Assembly (NCBI RefSeq): GCF_000502875.1
Contig: NZ_AYWX01000004.1
Span: 204,426 to 268,425, forward strand
Direction: 5' to 3'
From: Mesorhizobium sp. L2C084A000
Lineage (GTDB): Bacteria; Pseudomonadota; Alphaproteobacteria; Rhizobiales; Rhizobiaceae
DNA: 64,000 bases
This document shows positions 33,520-42,674 of the stretch, piece by piece. The position numbers and the translations under genes were made by a program. Every line of letters starts with the position of its first letter. The stretch's first letter is position 1. The notes below the pieces were generated by a model. It saw only the letters and a program-made list of their open reading frames with translations. It searched no databases and had not been told where the DNA came from.

Positions 33520-34445
33520 TGAGCGCGCAGACCGCCCTCATGCAGGAGAAAGCCGGCCGCTCGGGCCCGGATCTGAACACGCAGGCGCTGCATATGGACG
33601 CTCGGCGCGAGTCGTTGCGGTTGCTGGCGCTGCTGTCGCCGAGCCTGTTGCTGGTCTTCGCCATCATCATCGTGCCCATCGGCTGGCTGTTCTGGCTGTC
33701 GCTGTTCGACGAAGCCGGCGCCTTCAGTCCCGCCAATTATGCGCGCTTCTTCGAACAGGCCTCCTACATCAAGACCTTCATCACCACCTTCAAGGTCGCC
33801 TTCATCGTCACCGGCGCCTGTGTTCTGCTTGGCTATCCCCTGGCTTACATGCTGTCGCAGCTGCCGCGCCGGGCGGCGTCGATCTGCCTGATCTTCGTCA
33901 TCCTGCCGTTCTGGACATCGGTTCTGGTGCGCACCTATGCCTGGCTGGTGATCCTGCAGCGCAAGGGCCTGATCAACAGCTGGCTGATCGACCTCGGCGT
34001 GATCAGCCAGCCGCTGTCGCTCGCCAACAATTTTTCGGGCGTCGTCATCGGCATGACGCATATCCTGCTGCCGTTCCTGGTGCTGCCGCTTTACGCCTCG
34101 ATGAAGACAATCGACACCGACTGCCTGCGCGCCGGCATGAATCTCGGTGCCGACCCGGCCGCTACCTTCCGGCAGATCTTCTTTCCGCTGTCGCTGCCCG
34201 GCCTCGCCTCGGGCGTGGTCATCGTCTTCGTGCTGTGCCTGGGCTTCTTCGTCACGCCTGCGCTGATGGGCGGCGGCAAGGTCATCATGTGGGCGATGCG
34301 CATGGAACAGACCACCAGCCTCTATTCCAACTGGGGTGCGGGTGCAGCACTGGGCGTGGTGCTGCTGGTGGTCACGCTGGCGCTTCTCGGCCTGTTCCAG
34401 TGGCTGCTCGGCGCGCGCGCCACAGGCGTGTGGAGTTCACGATGA
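33519..34445 (+). CDS. ABC transporter permease, PotB-like
   Basis: A 308-residue inner-membrane permease with six predicted helices and the binding-protein-dependent transport signature (MNLGADPAATFRQIFFPLSL, the EAA loop that docks to the ATPase). The ATG at 33519 overlaps the ATPase stop. An N-terminal tail of about 35 residues precedes the first helix. It pairs with the next permease. Confidence 0.92.
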   Translation: MSAQTALMQEKAGRSGPDLNTQALHMDARRESLRLLALLSPSLLLVFAIIIVPIGWLFWLSLFDEAGAFSPANYARFFEQASYIKTFITTFKVAFIVTGACVLLGYPLAYMLSQLPRRAASICLIFVILPFWTSVLVRTYAWLVILQRKGLINSWLIDLGVISQPLSLANNFSGVVIGMTHILLPFLVLPLYASMKTIDTDCLRAGMNLGADPAATFRQIFFPLSLPGLASGVVIVFVLCLGFFVTPALMGGGKVIMWAMRMEQTTSLYSNWGAGAALGVVLLVVTLALLGLFQWLLGARATGVWSSR

Positions 34446-35242
34446 GCGAGGATGTCGGCCTGCCGATCTCGCATCGGCAACGTCTGTGGCTCTACTGCCT
34501 CGGCGGCCTCGTGCTGTTGTTCCTGATCGCGCCGTCGATCATCATCGTCATCATGTCGTTTTCGGATTCGACGCTGCTGCAATTCCCGCCGCAGCAATGG
34601 TCGCTGCGCTGGTACCAGACCTATTTTGGCTCACTGGAATGGCGCGACGCCACGATCGTCTCGGTCAAGGTGGCTGTTATGACCGTGCTGGTGGCGACGC
34701 CGCTCGGCACTGCTGCCGCATATGCCATCAACCGGGGCACGCTGCGCTTCAACGGCACCATCAACGCGCTGCTGACCGCATCGCTGATCGTCCCGGTGAT
34801 TCTGATCGGCATCGGCACCTTCTTCCTCTATGCCCGCATCGGGCTCAACAACACGCTGACCGGGCTGGTCATCGCGCACACGGTGCAGGCCTTGCCGCTG
34901 GTGGTGCTGACCGTGCTTTCCGGGCTGCGCTCCTACGACATGAACCAGGAGCGGGTGGCGCGCAGCCTTGGCGCCGGCCGCGTCGCCGCCTTCTGGCAGG
35001 TGACGATGCCGCAGATCCGCTTCTCGATCGTCTCGGGCGCGCTGTTTGCCTTCATCACCTCCTTCGACGAAGTGGTGGTTTCGCTGTTCATATCGGGCGG
35101 CGAGACCACGACATTGACACGCCGCATGTTCAACGCGCTGCGCGACCAAATCGACCCGACGATCGCTGCCATCTCGACCTGCCTGATCGTTCTCTCGGTC
35201 GTGCTGTTGTCGGTTGCGCAGATCTTCGGCCGGCGGCATTGA
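34442..35242 (+). CDS. ABC transporter permease, PotC-like
   Basis: A 266-residue permease, the second half of the channel. The EAA-type loop is ARSLGAGRVAAFWQVTMPQI. It starts with ATG overlapping the previous stop as ATGA, so the four importer genes are one operon. Six membrane helices are expected. The gene is followed by tandem 17-base repeats and then gamma-glutamyltransferase. Confidence 0.92.
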   Translation: MSEDVGLPISHRQRLWLYCLGGLVLLFLIAPSIIIVIMSFSDSTLLQFPPQQWSLRWYQTYFGSLEWRDATIVSVKVAVMTVLVATPLGTAAAYAINRGTLRFNGTINALLTASLIVPVILIGIGTFFLYARIGLNNTLTGLVIAHTVQALPLVVLTVLSGLRSYDMNQERVARSLGAGRVAAFWQVTMPQIRFSIVSGALFAFITSFDEVVVSLFISGGETTTLTRRMFNALRDQIDPTIAAISTCLIVLSVVLLSVAQIFGRRH

Positions 35243-35256
35243 TTTCACCAGACCAA

Positions 35257-35308
35257 TTCGCAGAAGTGACCAACTTGCAGACGTGACCAACTTGCAGACG
35301 TGACCAGG
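35257..35308. repeat. Three tandem 17-18 base repeats
   Basis: Two identical units TTGCAGACGTGACCAAC/GG (35275-35291 and 35292-35308) follow a variant TTCGCAGAAGTGACCAAC (35257-35274). They lie in the short gap between the permease and ggt genes. They could bind a regulator, tune the distance to the next start, or be replication-slippage repeats. Confidence 0.75.
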
Positions 35309-35323
35309 GGATATCCAGACAGA

Positions 35324-36910
35324 ATGCGTGATTTCCAGTTTCCCGGCCGCTCGCCGGTTCGTGCCACCGAGGCGGTTGCCGCGACCTCGCATCCGCTTGC
35401 AACCCTTGCGGCCATCGACATGCTGCGCTCCGGCGGCAATGCCATGGATGCCGCCGTCTGCGCCGCCGCCGTGCAGGGCGTCGTCGAGCCGCAATCGACG
35501 GGCATCGGCGGCGATTGCTTCGTGCTCTATAGCCCGGCGGGACAGGGCAATGTGCTGGCCTTCAATGGTTCGGGTCGGGCGCCAGCCAAAGCGACGGTCG
35601 ACTGGTACCGCGAAAAAGGCTTCGATCGCATCCCGCTGCAGGGTCCGCATGCGGTCACCGTGCCGGGCGCTGTCGACGCCTGGGGCCGCCTGCTCGAAGA
35701 CCATGGCCGCAAGGGCCTTGCCGAGGTGCTGGCGCCGGCCATCCACTATGCCGAGAACGGCTATGTCGTGCACGACCGCGTCGCCTTCGACTGGGCCGAA
35801 CCGGAAACCGACCTGTCGGCCGACGAGCATGCCGCGCGCATCTTCCTGCCCGGCGGCAAGGCGCCGAAGGCGGGTGACATCCACAGGCAGCCGGAACTAG
35901 CGGCGACGTTGCGCATCATCGCCAAACACGGCCGAGCCGGTTTCTATGAAGGCGCTGTCGCCGACGATATGGTTAGTCGGCTTAACGAATTGGGCGGACT
36001 TCATTCGGCCGAGGATTTCGCCTCGACCCGAGGCGATTATGTGACGCCGGTCAGCACCTCTTATGGCGGCCACGAGATCCACCAGATGCCGCCCAACAAT
36101 CAGGGGCTGACGGCGCTTTTGATGCTGAATTTGCTGTCGGGCTTCAAGCTTGGCGGACTTGACCCCAATGGCGCCGAGCGCCTGCATCTGGAGATCGAGG
36201 CCGGGCGCCTGGCCTATCGCGACCGCGACCGCTATGTCGGCGACCAGGATCATGTCCCGGTGCCGGTCAAACAGCTCCTGTCCGGCGCCTATGCCGACCG
36301 GCTGCGCGCCGAGATCGACCGCGACCGCGCCATGACGCATCTGCCGCGCGTGGAGCTGCCCGGCAGCGACACGGTCTACATCTCCATCGTCGACCGCGAC
36401 CGCAACGCGGTTTCCTTCATCAACTCGACCTATTATTCGTTCGGCAGCGGCGTCGTCGGCCCGAAGACCGGTGTCGTGCTGCAGAACCGCGGTTCGAGCT
36501 TCCGCCTCGACCCGGCGCACCCGAACGCGATCGCGCCCGGCAAGCGGCCGATGCATACGATCATGCCCGGCATGGCGACGAAGAACGGCCGCGTCCTGAT
36601 GCCGTTCGGCGTCATGGGCGGCGGCTACCAGCCGTTTGGACACGTCCATCTGCTGACCAACATGATCGACTTCGGCATGGACCCGCAGCAGGCGCTGGAT
36701 GCGCCGAGGGTGTTTTACAATGACGACACCGTGGAGGCCGAGCGTGGCGTTCCTGCTGCGGCAATCGAGGGCCTGTGCCGGCGCGGCCACCGCATCGCCG
36801 AGCCGCATCATCCGCTGGGCGGCGGGCAGGTGGTGCTGATCGACTGGGAGAAGGGGACGCTGACCGGCGCCTCCGATCCGCGCAAGGATGGTTTGGCGCT
36901 TGGCTACTGA
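35324..36910 (+). CDS. ggt: Gamma-glutamyltransferase family protein
   Basis: A 528-residue N-terminal-nucleophile hydrolase that is expected to cut itself into two subunits before Thr350 (nt 36371-36373, in GSDTVYISIVD), followed by the conserved small-subunit region. Typical large-subunit motifs are SGGNAMDAAVCAAA and GIGGDCFVLY. Family members cleave or transfer gamma-glutamyl groups and include acylases. No clear signal peptide is visible, so it may be cytoplasmic. In this operon it could release an amine or amino acid from an imported gamma-glutamyl or N-acyl compound, which is an inference. Confidence 0.9.
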   Translation: MRDFQFPGRSPVRATEAVAATSHPLATLAAIDMLRSGGNAMDAAVCAAAVQGVVEPQSTGIGGDCFVLYSPAGQGNVLAFNGSGRAPAKATVDWYREKGFDRIPLQGPHAVTVPGAVDAWGRLLEDHGRKGLAEVLAPAIHYAENGYVVHDRVAFDWAEPETDLSADEHAARIFLPGGKAPKAGDIHRQPELAATLRIIAKHGRAGFYEGAVADDMVSRLNELGGLHSAEDFASTRGDYVTPVSTSYGGHEIHQMPPNNQGLTALLMLNLLSGFKLGGLDPNGAERLHLEIEAGRLAYRDRDRYVGDQDHVPVPVKQLLSGAYADRLRAEIDRDRAMTHLPRVELPGSDTVYISIVDRDRNAVSFINSTYYSFGSGVVGPKTGVVLQNRGSSFRLDPAHPNAIAPGKRPMHTIMPGMATKNGRVLMPFGVMGGGYQPFGHVHLLTNMIDFGMDPQQALDAPRVFYNDDTVEAERGVPAAAIEGLCRRGHRIAEPHHPLGGGQVVLIDWEKGTLTGASDPRKDGLALGY

Positions 36911-37000
36911 CGCAATCCGTTGTCCAATGGCGTATCCGTATCGAGGTAAGCCCGTCAGCCGGGCTCCCGCCAATAGTCGTTCGAAATCCAGCCGGTGATC

Positions 37001-38527
37001 ATGACCCAAGCCGAAACCCACGCAGATCTCTCCCGCCGTCTTGCCACCGGCGTCGACGATGCGCCCGCTATCCTGGCACCCGACAGGGCAACGCTCAGCC
37101 ATGGCGGATTGCGCAGCCTGATGGCCGACACGGCAAAACAGCTGCATGCGCGCGGCATCGGCCGGGGCGACAGGGTGGCGATCGTGCTGCCGAACGGGCC
37201 CGAGATGGCCACCGCCTTCGTCGCCGTGGCGGCCGCCGCCTCGACGGCTCCGCTCAACCCCGCCTACCGGGCCGACGAGCTCGATTTCTACCTGACCGAC
37301 ATCGGCGCCAAGGCGATCCTTGTCGCGGAGGGCGAGACCGGACCGGCGGTGACGGTGGCCGAACGCCTCGGCATCGGCGTGCTGCGGCTTGTCGTGCAGC
37401 CCGCCACACCCGCCGGCAGTTTTGCGATCGAGGGCGCGGCGATCGGGCCCCCGGCATCACCCGACATGGCGCAAGACGGCGACATCGCGCTTTTGCTGCA
37501 CACCTCCGGCACGACGTCGCGGCCAAAACTGGTGCCGCTCAGCCATGCCAACATCGCAGCCTCGGCTGCCCATATCGGCGGCACGCTTGGCCTGACGGCC
37601 GATGACCGCTGCCTCAACATCATGCCGCTGTTCCACATTCACGGCCTGATCGCGGCGGTGCTGTCGTCGCTGGCATCGGGCGGCAGCATCTACTGCACGC
37701 CCGGCTTCAACGCGCTGCGCTTCTTCCAGTGGCTGAGCGACGCGCGGCCGACCTGGTACACGGCGGTGCCGACCATGCATCAGGCGATCCTGCCCCGCGC
37801 GGCACGCAACACCGAGGCGCTGGCGGCTGCGCGGCTGCGCTTCATCCGCTCGTCCTCGGCGTCGCTGCCGGCGCAAGTGATGGCTGAGCTCGAGGCGACC
37901 TTCGGCTGCCCGGTGATCGAATCCTACGGGATGACCGAGGCGGCGCACCAGATGGCGTCGAACCGGCTGCCGCCGGGCCAGCGCAAGCCGGGCAGCGTCG
38001 GGGCCTCCGCCGGTCCGGAAGTGGCTGTCATGGCGCCCGACGGGCGGCTGCTTAATGCCGGCGAGACCGGCGAGATCGTCATTCGCGGGCCCAATGTGAC
38101 TGTTGGCTACGAGAAGAACCCGGATGCCAACGCCACCGCCTTCGCGCATGACTGGTTCCACACCGGCGACCAGGGCGTGCTCGACGAAGACGGCTATCTC
38201 AGGGTTACCGGACGGCTCAAGGAGATCATCAACCGCGGCGGCGAAAAGATCTCGCCGCTCGAGGTCGACGATGTGCTGATGGACCATCCGGCGGTGGCGC
38301 AGGTCGTCACCTTCGCCATGCCGCATGACAAGCTTGGCGAGGAGGTGGCCGCGGCGGTTGTGCTGCGCGAAGGCATCAGCGCCACCGAGGGTGACATCCG
38401 CACCTATGCCGCGACGCGGCTTGCCGATTTCAAGGTGCCGCGCAAGATCCTGATCCTGGACGAGATCCCCAAGGGTGCGACCGGCAAATTGCAGCGCATC
38501 GGCCTTGCTGCCAAACTCGGGCTTTGA
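37001..38527 (+). CDS. AMP-forming acyl-CoA synthetase
   Basis: A 508-residue adenylating ligase that activates a carboxylic acid with ATP and CoA. It has the P-loop TSGTTSRPKLVPLSH (about residues 168-182), YGMTEAAHQ, and the hinge GRLKEIINRGGEKISPLEVDD with the C-terminal Lys in PKGATGKLQRIG. The closest general match is to oxalate/malonate- or short-acid-type ligases, but specificity is uncertain. It lies 90 bases after ggt and two bases before the reductase gene. The ATG at 37001 is preferred over GTG at 36995. Confidence 0.9.
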   Translation: MTQAETHADLSRRLATGVDDAPAILAPDRATLSHGGLRSLMADTAKQLHARGIGRGDRVAIVLPNGPEMATAFVAVAAAASTAPLNPAYRADELDFYLTDIGAKAILVAEGETGPAVTVAERLGIGVLRLVVQPATPAGSFAIEGAAIGPPASPDMAQDGDIALLLHTSGTTSRPKLVPLSHANIAASAAHIGGTLGLTADDRCLNIMPLFHIHGLIAAVLSSLASGGSIYCTPGFNALRFFQWLSDARPTWYTAVPTMHQAILPRAARNTEALAAARLRFIRSSSASLPAQVMAELEATFGCPVIESYGMTEAAHQMASNRLPPGQRKPGSVGASAGPEVAVMAPDGRLLNAGETGEIVIRGPNVTVGYEKNPDANATAFAHDWFHTGDQGVLDEDGYLRVTGRLKEIINRGGEKISPLEVDDVLMDHPAVAQVVTFAMPHDKLGEEVAAAVVLREGISATEGDIRTYAATRLADFKVPRKILILDEIPKGATGKLQRIGLAAKLGL

Positions 38528-38529
38528 CG

Positions 38530-39510
38530 ATGAAGATCACCATCTTCGGCGCCGGTGCGATTGGCGGCTATCTCGCGGCCAAGCTCGCCATCACTGGGCG
38601 GACCGATCTTTCGATCGTCGCGCGCGGCGCCCATCTGGAAGCGATCAAGACGGATGGCCTTCGCCTGATCGAGGATGGCCAGGAGATTTCGGTCTCCGTC
38701 CGGGCCGCCGCCAAGGCCGAGGAGCTTGGCGCCCAGGATTACGTCGTGCTGGCGCTGAAGGCCCATTCGCTCTCCCCAGCCCTTGACCAGATCGCGCCAC
38801 TGCTCGGGGACCACACATCAGTCGTCACCATGCAGAACGGCGTGCCCTGGTGGTATTTCCACGGCGTCGGCGGGCCGCTGGAAGGCACCAGGCTGAACGC
38901 GGTCGACCCCGGCGGCGCGATCTGGCAGCGGATCGGACCGGACCGCGTCATCGGCTCGGTCGTCTATCCCGCCGTCGAGGTCGATGCGCCGGGCCTCATC
39001 CGCCATGTCGAGGGCAAACGTTTCTCGCTCGGCGAACCCTCCGGCGAGCGCCGCGAACGGGTCACGCTTCTGGCCGAGGAGATGGTCAAGGCCGGCTTGC
39101 AAGCGCCGGTACGCGAGGACATCCGCAGCGAAATCTGGGTAAAACTGTGGGGCAATCTCTCCTTCAACCCGATCTCGGCGCTGACCGGCAGCACGCTGGC
39201 CGCGATTGTCGCCGACGATGGCACCCGCGCGCTCGCCCGCACCATGATGCTGGAGGCGCAGGCGATCGGCGAAAGCCTCGGCGTGCGTTTTCCCATAGCG
39301 GTCGACCGGCGCATCAAGGGCGCCGGCGATGTCGGCGAACACAAGACCTCGATGCTGCAGGACCTGGAGCGCGGCCGGCCGATGGAGATCGACGCGCTGG
39401 TGAGCGCGGTGCAGGAACTTGGCCGGCTAACGGACAAGCCGACCCCGACCATCGATGCCGTGCTGGCGCTGGTGCGCCGGCTGGCGGTGGAACGCGGGTG
39501 TTATGGGTGA
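38530..39510 (+). CDS. Ketopantoate reductase family protein (PanE/ApbA-like)
   Basis: A 326-residue NADPH-dependent reductase of the 2-dehydropantoate reductase family, with the Rossmann motif GAGAIGGYLAAKL at the N terminus, VVTMQNGVPWWYF, and a C-terminal helical domain with KLWGNLSFNPISALTG and HKTSMLQDLERGRPMEIDAL. It begins two bases after the ligase stop. In a catabolic operon this family often acts on other 2-keto acids, so a pantothenate role is not assumed. Confidence 0.9.
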   Translation: MKITIFGAGAIGGYLAAKLAITGRTDLSIVARGAHLEAIKTDGLRLIEDGQEISVSVRAAAKAEELGAQDYVVLALKAHSLSPALDQIAPLLGDHTSVVTMQNGVPWWYFHGVGGPLEGTRLNAVDPGGAIWQRIGPDRVIGSVVYPAVEVDAPGLIRHVEGKRFSLGEPSGERRERVTLLAEEMVKAGLQAPVREDIRSEIWVKLWGNLSFNPISALTGSTLAAIVADDGTRALARTMMLEAQAIGESLGVRFPIAVDRRIKGAGDVGEHKTSMLQDLERGRPMEIDALVSAVQELGRLTDKPTPTIDAVLALVRRLAVERGCYG

Positions 39511-39605
39511 GGTGAAAGGACAGGGCAAATCAGAGCCGTGGCGCGCGACGATCCAGGCCCTGAAGTACCTCGGCCTCATGTCCCAGCTTGACCAGGGTTA
39601 GCAGC

Positions 39606-39988
39606 ATGCTGAACGCTATTCACCACGTCGCGCTCATCTGCACCGACTACGACCGGTCGCGACGGTTCTACGTCGAACTCCTCGGCCTCGATCTGATCCG
39701 GGAGGTTTATCGGGAGGAGCGGCAGTCATGGAAGGCGGATCTGCGGATCGGTCGGCCCAACTGGAATTGTTCTCCTTCCCTGCACCGGCGATGCGGCCAT
39801 CCCACCCAGAGGCTACAGGCCTGAGACATCTGGCATTTGCTGTGGCTAATCTTGAGCCCGCAATTATCCGCCTGGAAGCCGCAGGCGTTGCCGTTGAGCC
39901 AATCCGGATCGACCCATACACAGACCAACGGTTTACTTTTTTCAGAGATCCGGATGGATTGCCGCTGGAACTTTACGAAGCCTCATAA
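39606..39988 (+). pseudogene. Frameshifted glyoxalase/VOC family gene (YaeR/GloA2-like)
   Basis: Two reading frames together make one VOC dioxygenase-fold protein. The first (from the ATG at 39606) gives HHVALICTDYDRSRRFYVEL and VYREERQSWKADLRIG. The second (from about 39753) gives AQLELFSFPAPAMRPSHPEA and RFTFFRDPDGLPLELYEAS, exactly as in YaeR-type proteins. The join falls at 39750-39755 and needs one extra base. Either the gene is broken by a one-base deletion or the sequence has an error. Metal ligands (His, Glu, His, Glu) are present across the two parts. Confidence 0.85.
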
Positions 39989-40092
39989 GGAACGGTTCGC
40001 TTTCGCGGCGGGCGCTGTGTACTGACGGTCTCGGTATCGGCGGACCGCGAATCTGTGCTAAGCGCCGCCCAACCAACCAAAGGACGACACCA

Positions 40093-40323
40093 ATGAGCGA
40101 ACTGACCGTGGCCGAGGCGACCGAGAGCATCTATGCCTCGCTCCGGGCGGACAATGCCGACATCGACGCACATATCGCGACGCTTAAGGCGGCGCTGACG
40201 CGGGAGGGGATAAAACAGGCGGTGTTCGATCCTACCAAACTGGCGCAGAACAACCGCTCGGGCCGCAAGTTGATGCAGGCTTATTTTCGGCAGCGCGGCG
40301 TGAGCGTGAAGTTCTCAGACTAG
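40093..40323 (+). CDS. Small hypothetical protein
   Basis: A 76-residue protein with no recognised family, having a helical N terminus (TVAEATESIYASLRADNADI) and a basic C-terminal part (NRSGRKLMQAYFRQRGVSVKF). AAAGGA nine bases before the ATG is a usable ribosome-binding site, and the sequence has coding character. It stands alone between the VOC pseudogene and the methyltransferase gene. Confidence 0.7.
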   Translation: MSELTVAEATESIYASLRADNADIDAHIATLKAALTREGIKQAVFDPTKLAQNNRSGRKLMQAYFRQRGVSVKFSD

Positions 40324-40453
40324 AGCCGCGCGCGCTCCAACCGCACCACTGGGAGTTCTCGGCCGGTCCGTCGCCATCCGGACGTCGGGACTGTAAGTTC
40401 TAGTCCATGGGAGTTGTTTCAAGGCCGATCCTGGATCGCGGAGGGGATGTGAC

Positions 40454-41440
40454 ATGGTGGATTCTGACCGGATCGACAAGCTGATCGCAGCGGTGCCCCC
40501 CGCCTTGGCGCTTCGCGCCGGATTGGACCTTGGCATCTTCACCCGGCTCGGTGAAAGCGCGCTGACTGCTGACAGCCTCGGGGCCACGCTCAAAGTCGAA
40601 CCCGATCGTCTGTCGCGGCTCCTCTACGCGCTCGCCAGCATCGGCCTCCTTGAAGTCAAGGATGGTGAATTTCGCAACGGAGCCGAAGCGTCGGCCTTCC
40701 TCGATGCGTCCAAGCCAAGCTATCGCGGCGGCGATCATGCGCTCCTGCGCGAGCTCTGGGGAGCCGACTTGCTGACCGCGGACTCGCTGCGACAGAACCG
40801 GCCGGCCGCGCTGCACGACTTTTCCGAAGCGGGACCTGAGGCCGCGGCCGCCTTCAGCCGCATGCTCGCGCCGGGCGGGGTGATTTTCGGCCGACATCTG
40901 GCGCAGGAGATGGACCTCTCGGCGGTCGGTTCGGTGATCGACATCGGCGGAGGCGCCGGGACCATACTGGTCGGGCTTCGCGAGCGGTGGCCGCACATTG
41001 CGGCGACGCTGATGGAACTGCCAACGGTCGCAGCGGTCGCGCCAGCTATCCTGTCGGAATACGGTGCCGACGACGTGGTTGTCGAAGAGGGAGATATAAC
41101 CGCCGCGCCATCGATAGGTCGGCACGATCTGGCGATCCTGAAGGCCGTCGTCCAGGTGCTTCCGCCGGACAAGGCGCGCAGTTCGATCCTGAACGCCGCG
41201 CGTTGCCTTACACGTGGCGGCGAGATCGCAATTGCGGGGTGGGGTGTCGTCGATGACGACCGCCTCGGCCCGCCTGAGGGTGTCTTTCTCAATCTCACCT
41301 TCCTGAACCTCTATCGCAACGGCCAATCGTACACTGAGGGTCAGTATCGCGCGTGGATGACCGAGGCTGGATTCCGCGATATCTCCAGGTCGCGCCTGAC
41401 GGACGGCTGCACGTTGTTTCGTGCGCGACTCTCGGGCTGA
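40454..41440 (+). CDS. SAM-dependent O-methyltransferase (family 2)
   Basis: A 328-residue methyltransferase. It has an N-terminal winged-helix dimerisation domain (about residues 10-85, RLSRLLYALASIGLLEVKDG) and the SAM-binding loop VIDIGGGAGTILVGL (about residues 162-176), followed by the acidic strand end and a late AILKAVVQVLPPDKA. This is the layout of plant-type and hydroxyneurosporene/polyketide O-methyltransferases. The substrate is unknown. It is convergent with the lipoprotein peptidase gene, with one base between the stops. Confidence 0.88.
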   Translation: MVDSDRIDKLIAAVPPALALRAGLDLGIFTRLGESALTADSLGATLKVEPDRLSRLLYALASIGLLEVKDGEFRNGAEASAFLDASKPSYRGGDHALLRELWGADLLTADSLRQNRPAALHDFSEAGPEAAAAFSRMLAPGGVIFGRHLAQEMDLSAVGSVIDIGGGAGTILVGLRERWPHIAATLMELPTVAAVAPAILSEYGADDVVVEEGDITAAPSIGRHDLAILKAVVQVLPPDKARSSILNAARCLTRGGEIAIAGWGVVDDDRLGPPEGVFLNLTFLNLYRNGQSYTEGQYRAWMTEAGFRDISRSRLTDGCTLFRARLSG

Positions 41441-41441
41441 C

Positions 41442-42503
41442 TCAATAACAGCGATCTGCCGCCGCAAGTGCTTCGACGCGGTGAGCTTCGTCCAGTGCGC
41501 CAATCCGCCGGACCGATGCATAGAACCTGACATAGTCGCCCGAACACAAGTCGAACAGGCGGAGAAACGCGGTCACCCGATCGCTATAGACGGAAGTCGC
41601 GGCGAGCTTTGCATTGTTGATCGGGGAAGCGAACCAGGCATCGTATCCCCGGTATCGGTCCCAGCGCCTGTCGCGCATGTGTCGGTAGCGCATCCGCAGC
41701 CGTTCAATCGCGGCCGTCTTTGCGGCCAGCTTTTGCTCCGAGGTGCCGGAGTTGGAATAGACTTGCGCCAACTCGTCCCGGGTCCGCGACACCAGCGAAA
41801 GAAATTCAGCCTTGCGTCCCCGGGCGGCTTCGTAACGGCGCAATGCGGCGGTATCGCCAGTCGCGCGCAGCCATTTTTTCACGCCGGTTGTTTCGACGGC
41901 GACAGCGAACGCCTCGTTGAAAGCGGAATCGTCGTGCACATAGACGCGCTGGTGGGCCAGCTCATGGAACACCAGCGCTGCAAGATAGGTTTCATCCTGG
42001 CCGAACATCGTGCTGAGCAGCGGGTCGCTCGACCAGCCAAGCGTGGAATATGCCGTGATGCCCGTCACATAGACGTCCATGCCCTGTCCTTGAAGTTCGA
42101 CAGCGGTTTCAGTCGCGGACTTCCTGGAGAAATACCCCCGGTAGGGAACACAGCCGAAAACAGGAAAACACCATGTTCGCGGCGTCAGCGAAAATGCCGG
42201 CGCGGCGAAGACAGCCCATGTCACCGAGTCCCGACCAATGTCGACATAGCTGCGGTAGCTGTTGTTGTCGGGCAACGCCAGTTCATCTGTCGCAAACTGT
42301 CGTATGGCGCTCGCCGATGCCATTCGGGCGCGCAACGCCTTCGGCGTCGAAGGATCCTCGATCAGTTTTCCGACATCCTGGCGTGCGGTCATGATCTGCA
42401 GATGACCCTTCATGGATTGCGCGTAGTAGGAAATGCTGGTGCAGCCGGTCACGCCGGACACCACGGTCATAACCGCAACCAATCGAAAGAATGCGCGCAT
42501 CAC
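41442..42503 (-). CDS. Putative lipoprotein aminopeptidase (COG4324 type)
   Basis: A 353-residue predicted zinc peptidase. The N terminus is a lipoprotein signal (VAVMTVVSGVTGCTS) with the lipid-carrying Cys near residue 21. The zinc motif is HELAHQ (about residue 183), followed after some 20 residues by an ENE-type NEAFA. Members of this group are annotated as predicted aminopeptidases with no proven substrate. The protein should sit on the periplasmic face of a membrane. Confidence 0.82.
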   Translation of the reverse strand: MMRAFFRLVAVMTVVSGVTGCTSISYYAQSMKGHLQIMTARQDVGKLIEDPSTPKALRARMASASAIRQFATDELALPDNNSYRSYVDIGRDSVTWAVFAAPAFSLTPRTWCFPVFGCVPYRGYFSRKSATETAVELQGQGMDVYVTGITAYSTLGWSSDPLLSTMFGQDETYLAALVFHELAHQRVYVHDDSAFNEAFAVAVETTGVKKWLRATGDTAALRRYEAARGRKAEFLSLVSRTRDELAQVYSNSGTSEQKLAAKTAAIERLRMRYRHMRDRRWDRYRGYDAWFASPINNAKLAATSVYSDRVTAFLRLFDLCSGDYVRFYASVRRIGALDEAHRVEALAAADRCY

Positions 42504-42569
42504 GATTTGTCCACAGCAGTGCTCACCCGTTCCGATGGGGTCGCGATTGCCCCAGGTCGCAAGCAGTCG

Positions 42570-42642
42570 CCTCGATTGATCGAGGTCTATAGTTTTCTGA
42601 AGAATCCGGACAGGTGCTCATTGTGGTGACGCATGTCACCAC
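42570..42642. repeat. Two small perfect palindromes between the liv and peptidase genes
   Basis: CCTCGA/TCGAGG around TTGA (42570-42585) and GTGGTGAC/GTCACCAC around GCAT (42623-42642). The second lies about 30 bases after the end of the liv operon and may be part of a terminator, though no T run follows. Otherwise nothing is seen in this gap. Confidence 0.55.
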
Positions 42643-42674
42643 GCGCAAACCGCGTCCCACCAACCTGCAGCTGA

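Noticed and set aside
35257..35308. A short CRISPR-like array
   Set aside because: The repeats are directly adjacent with no spacers and there are no cas genes.
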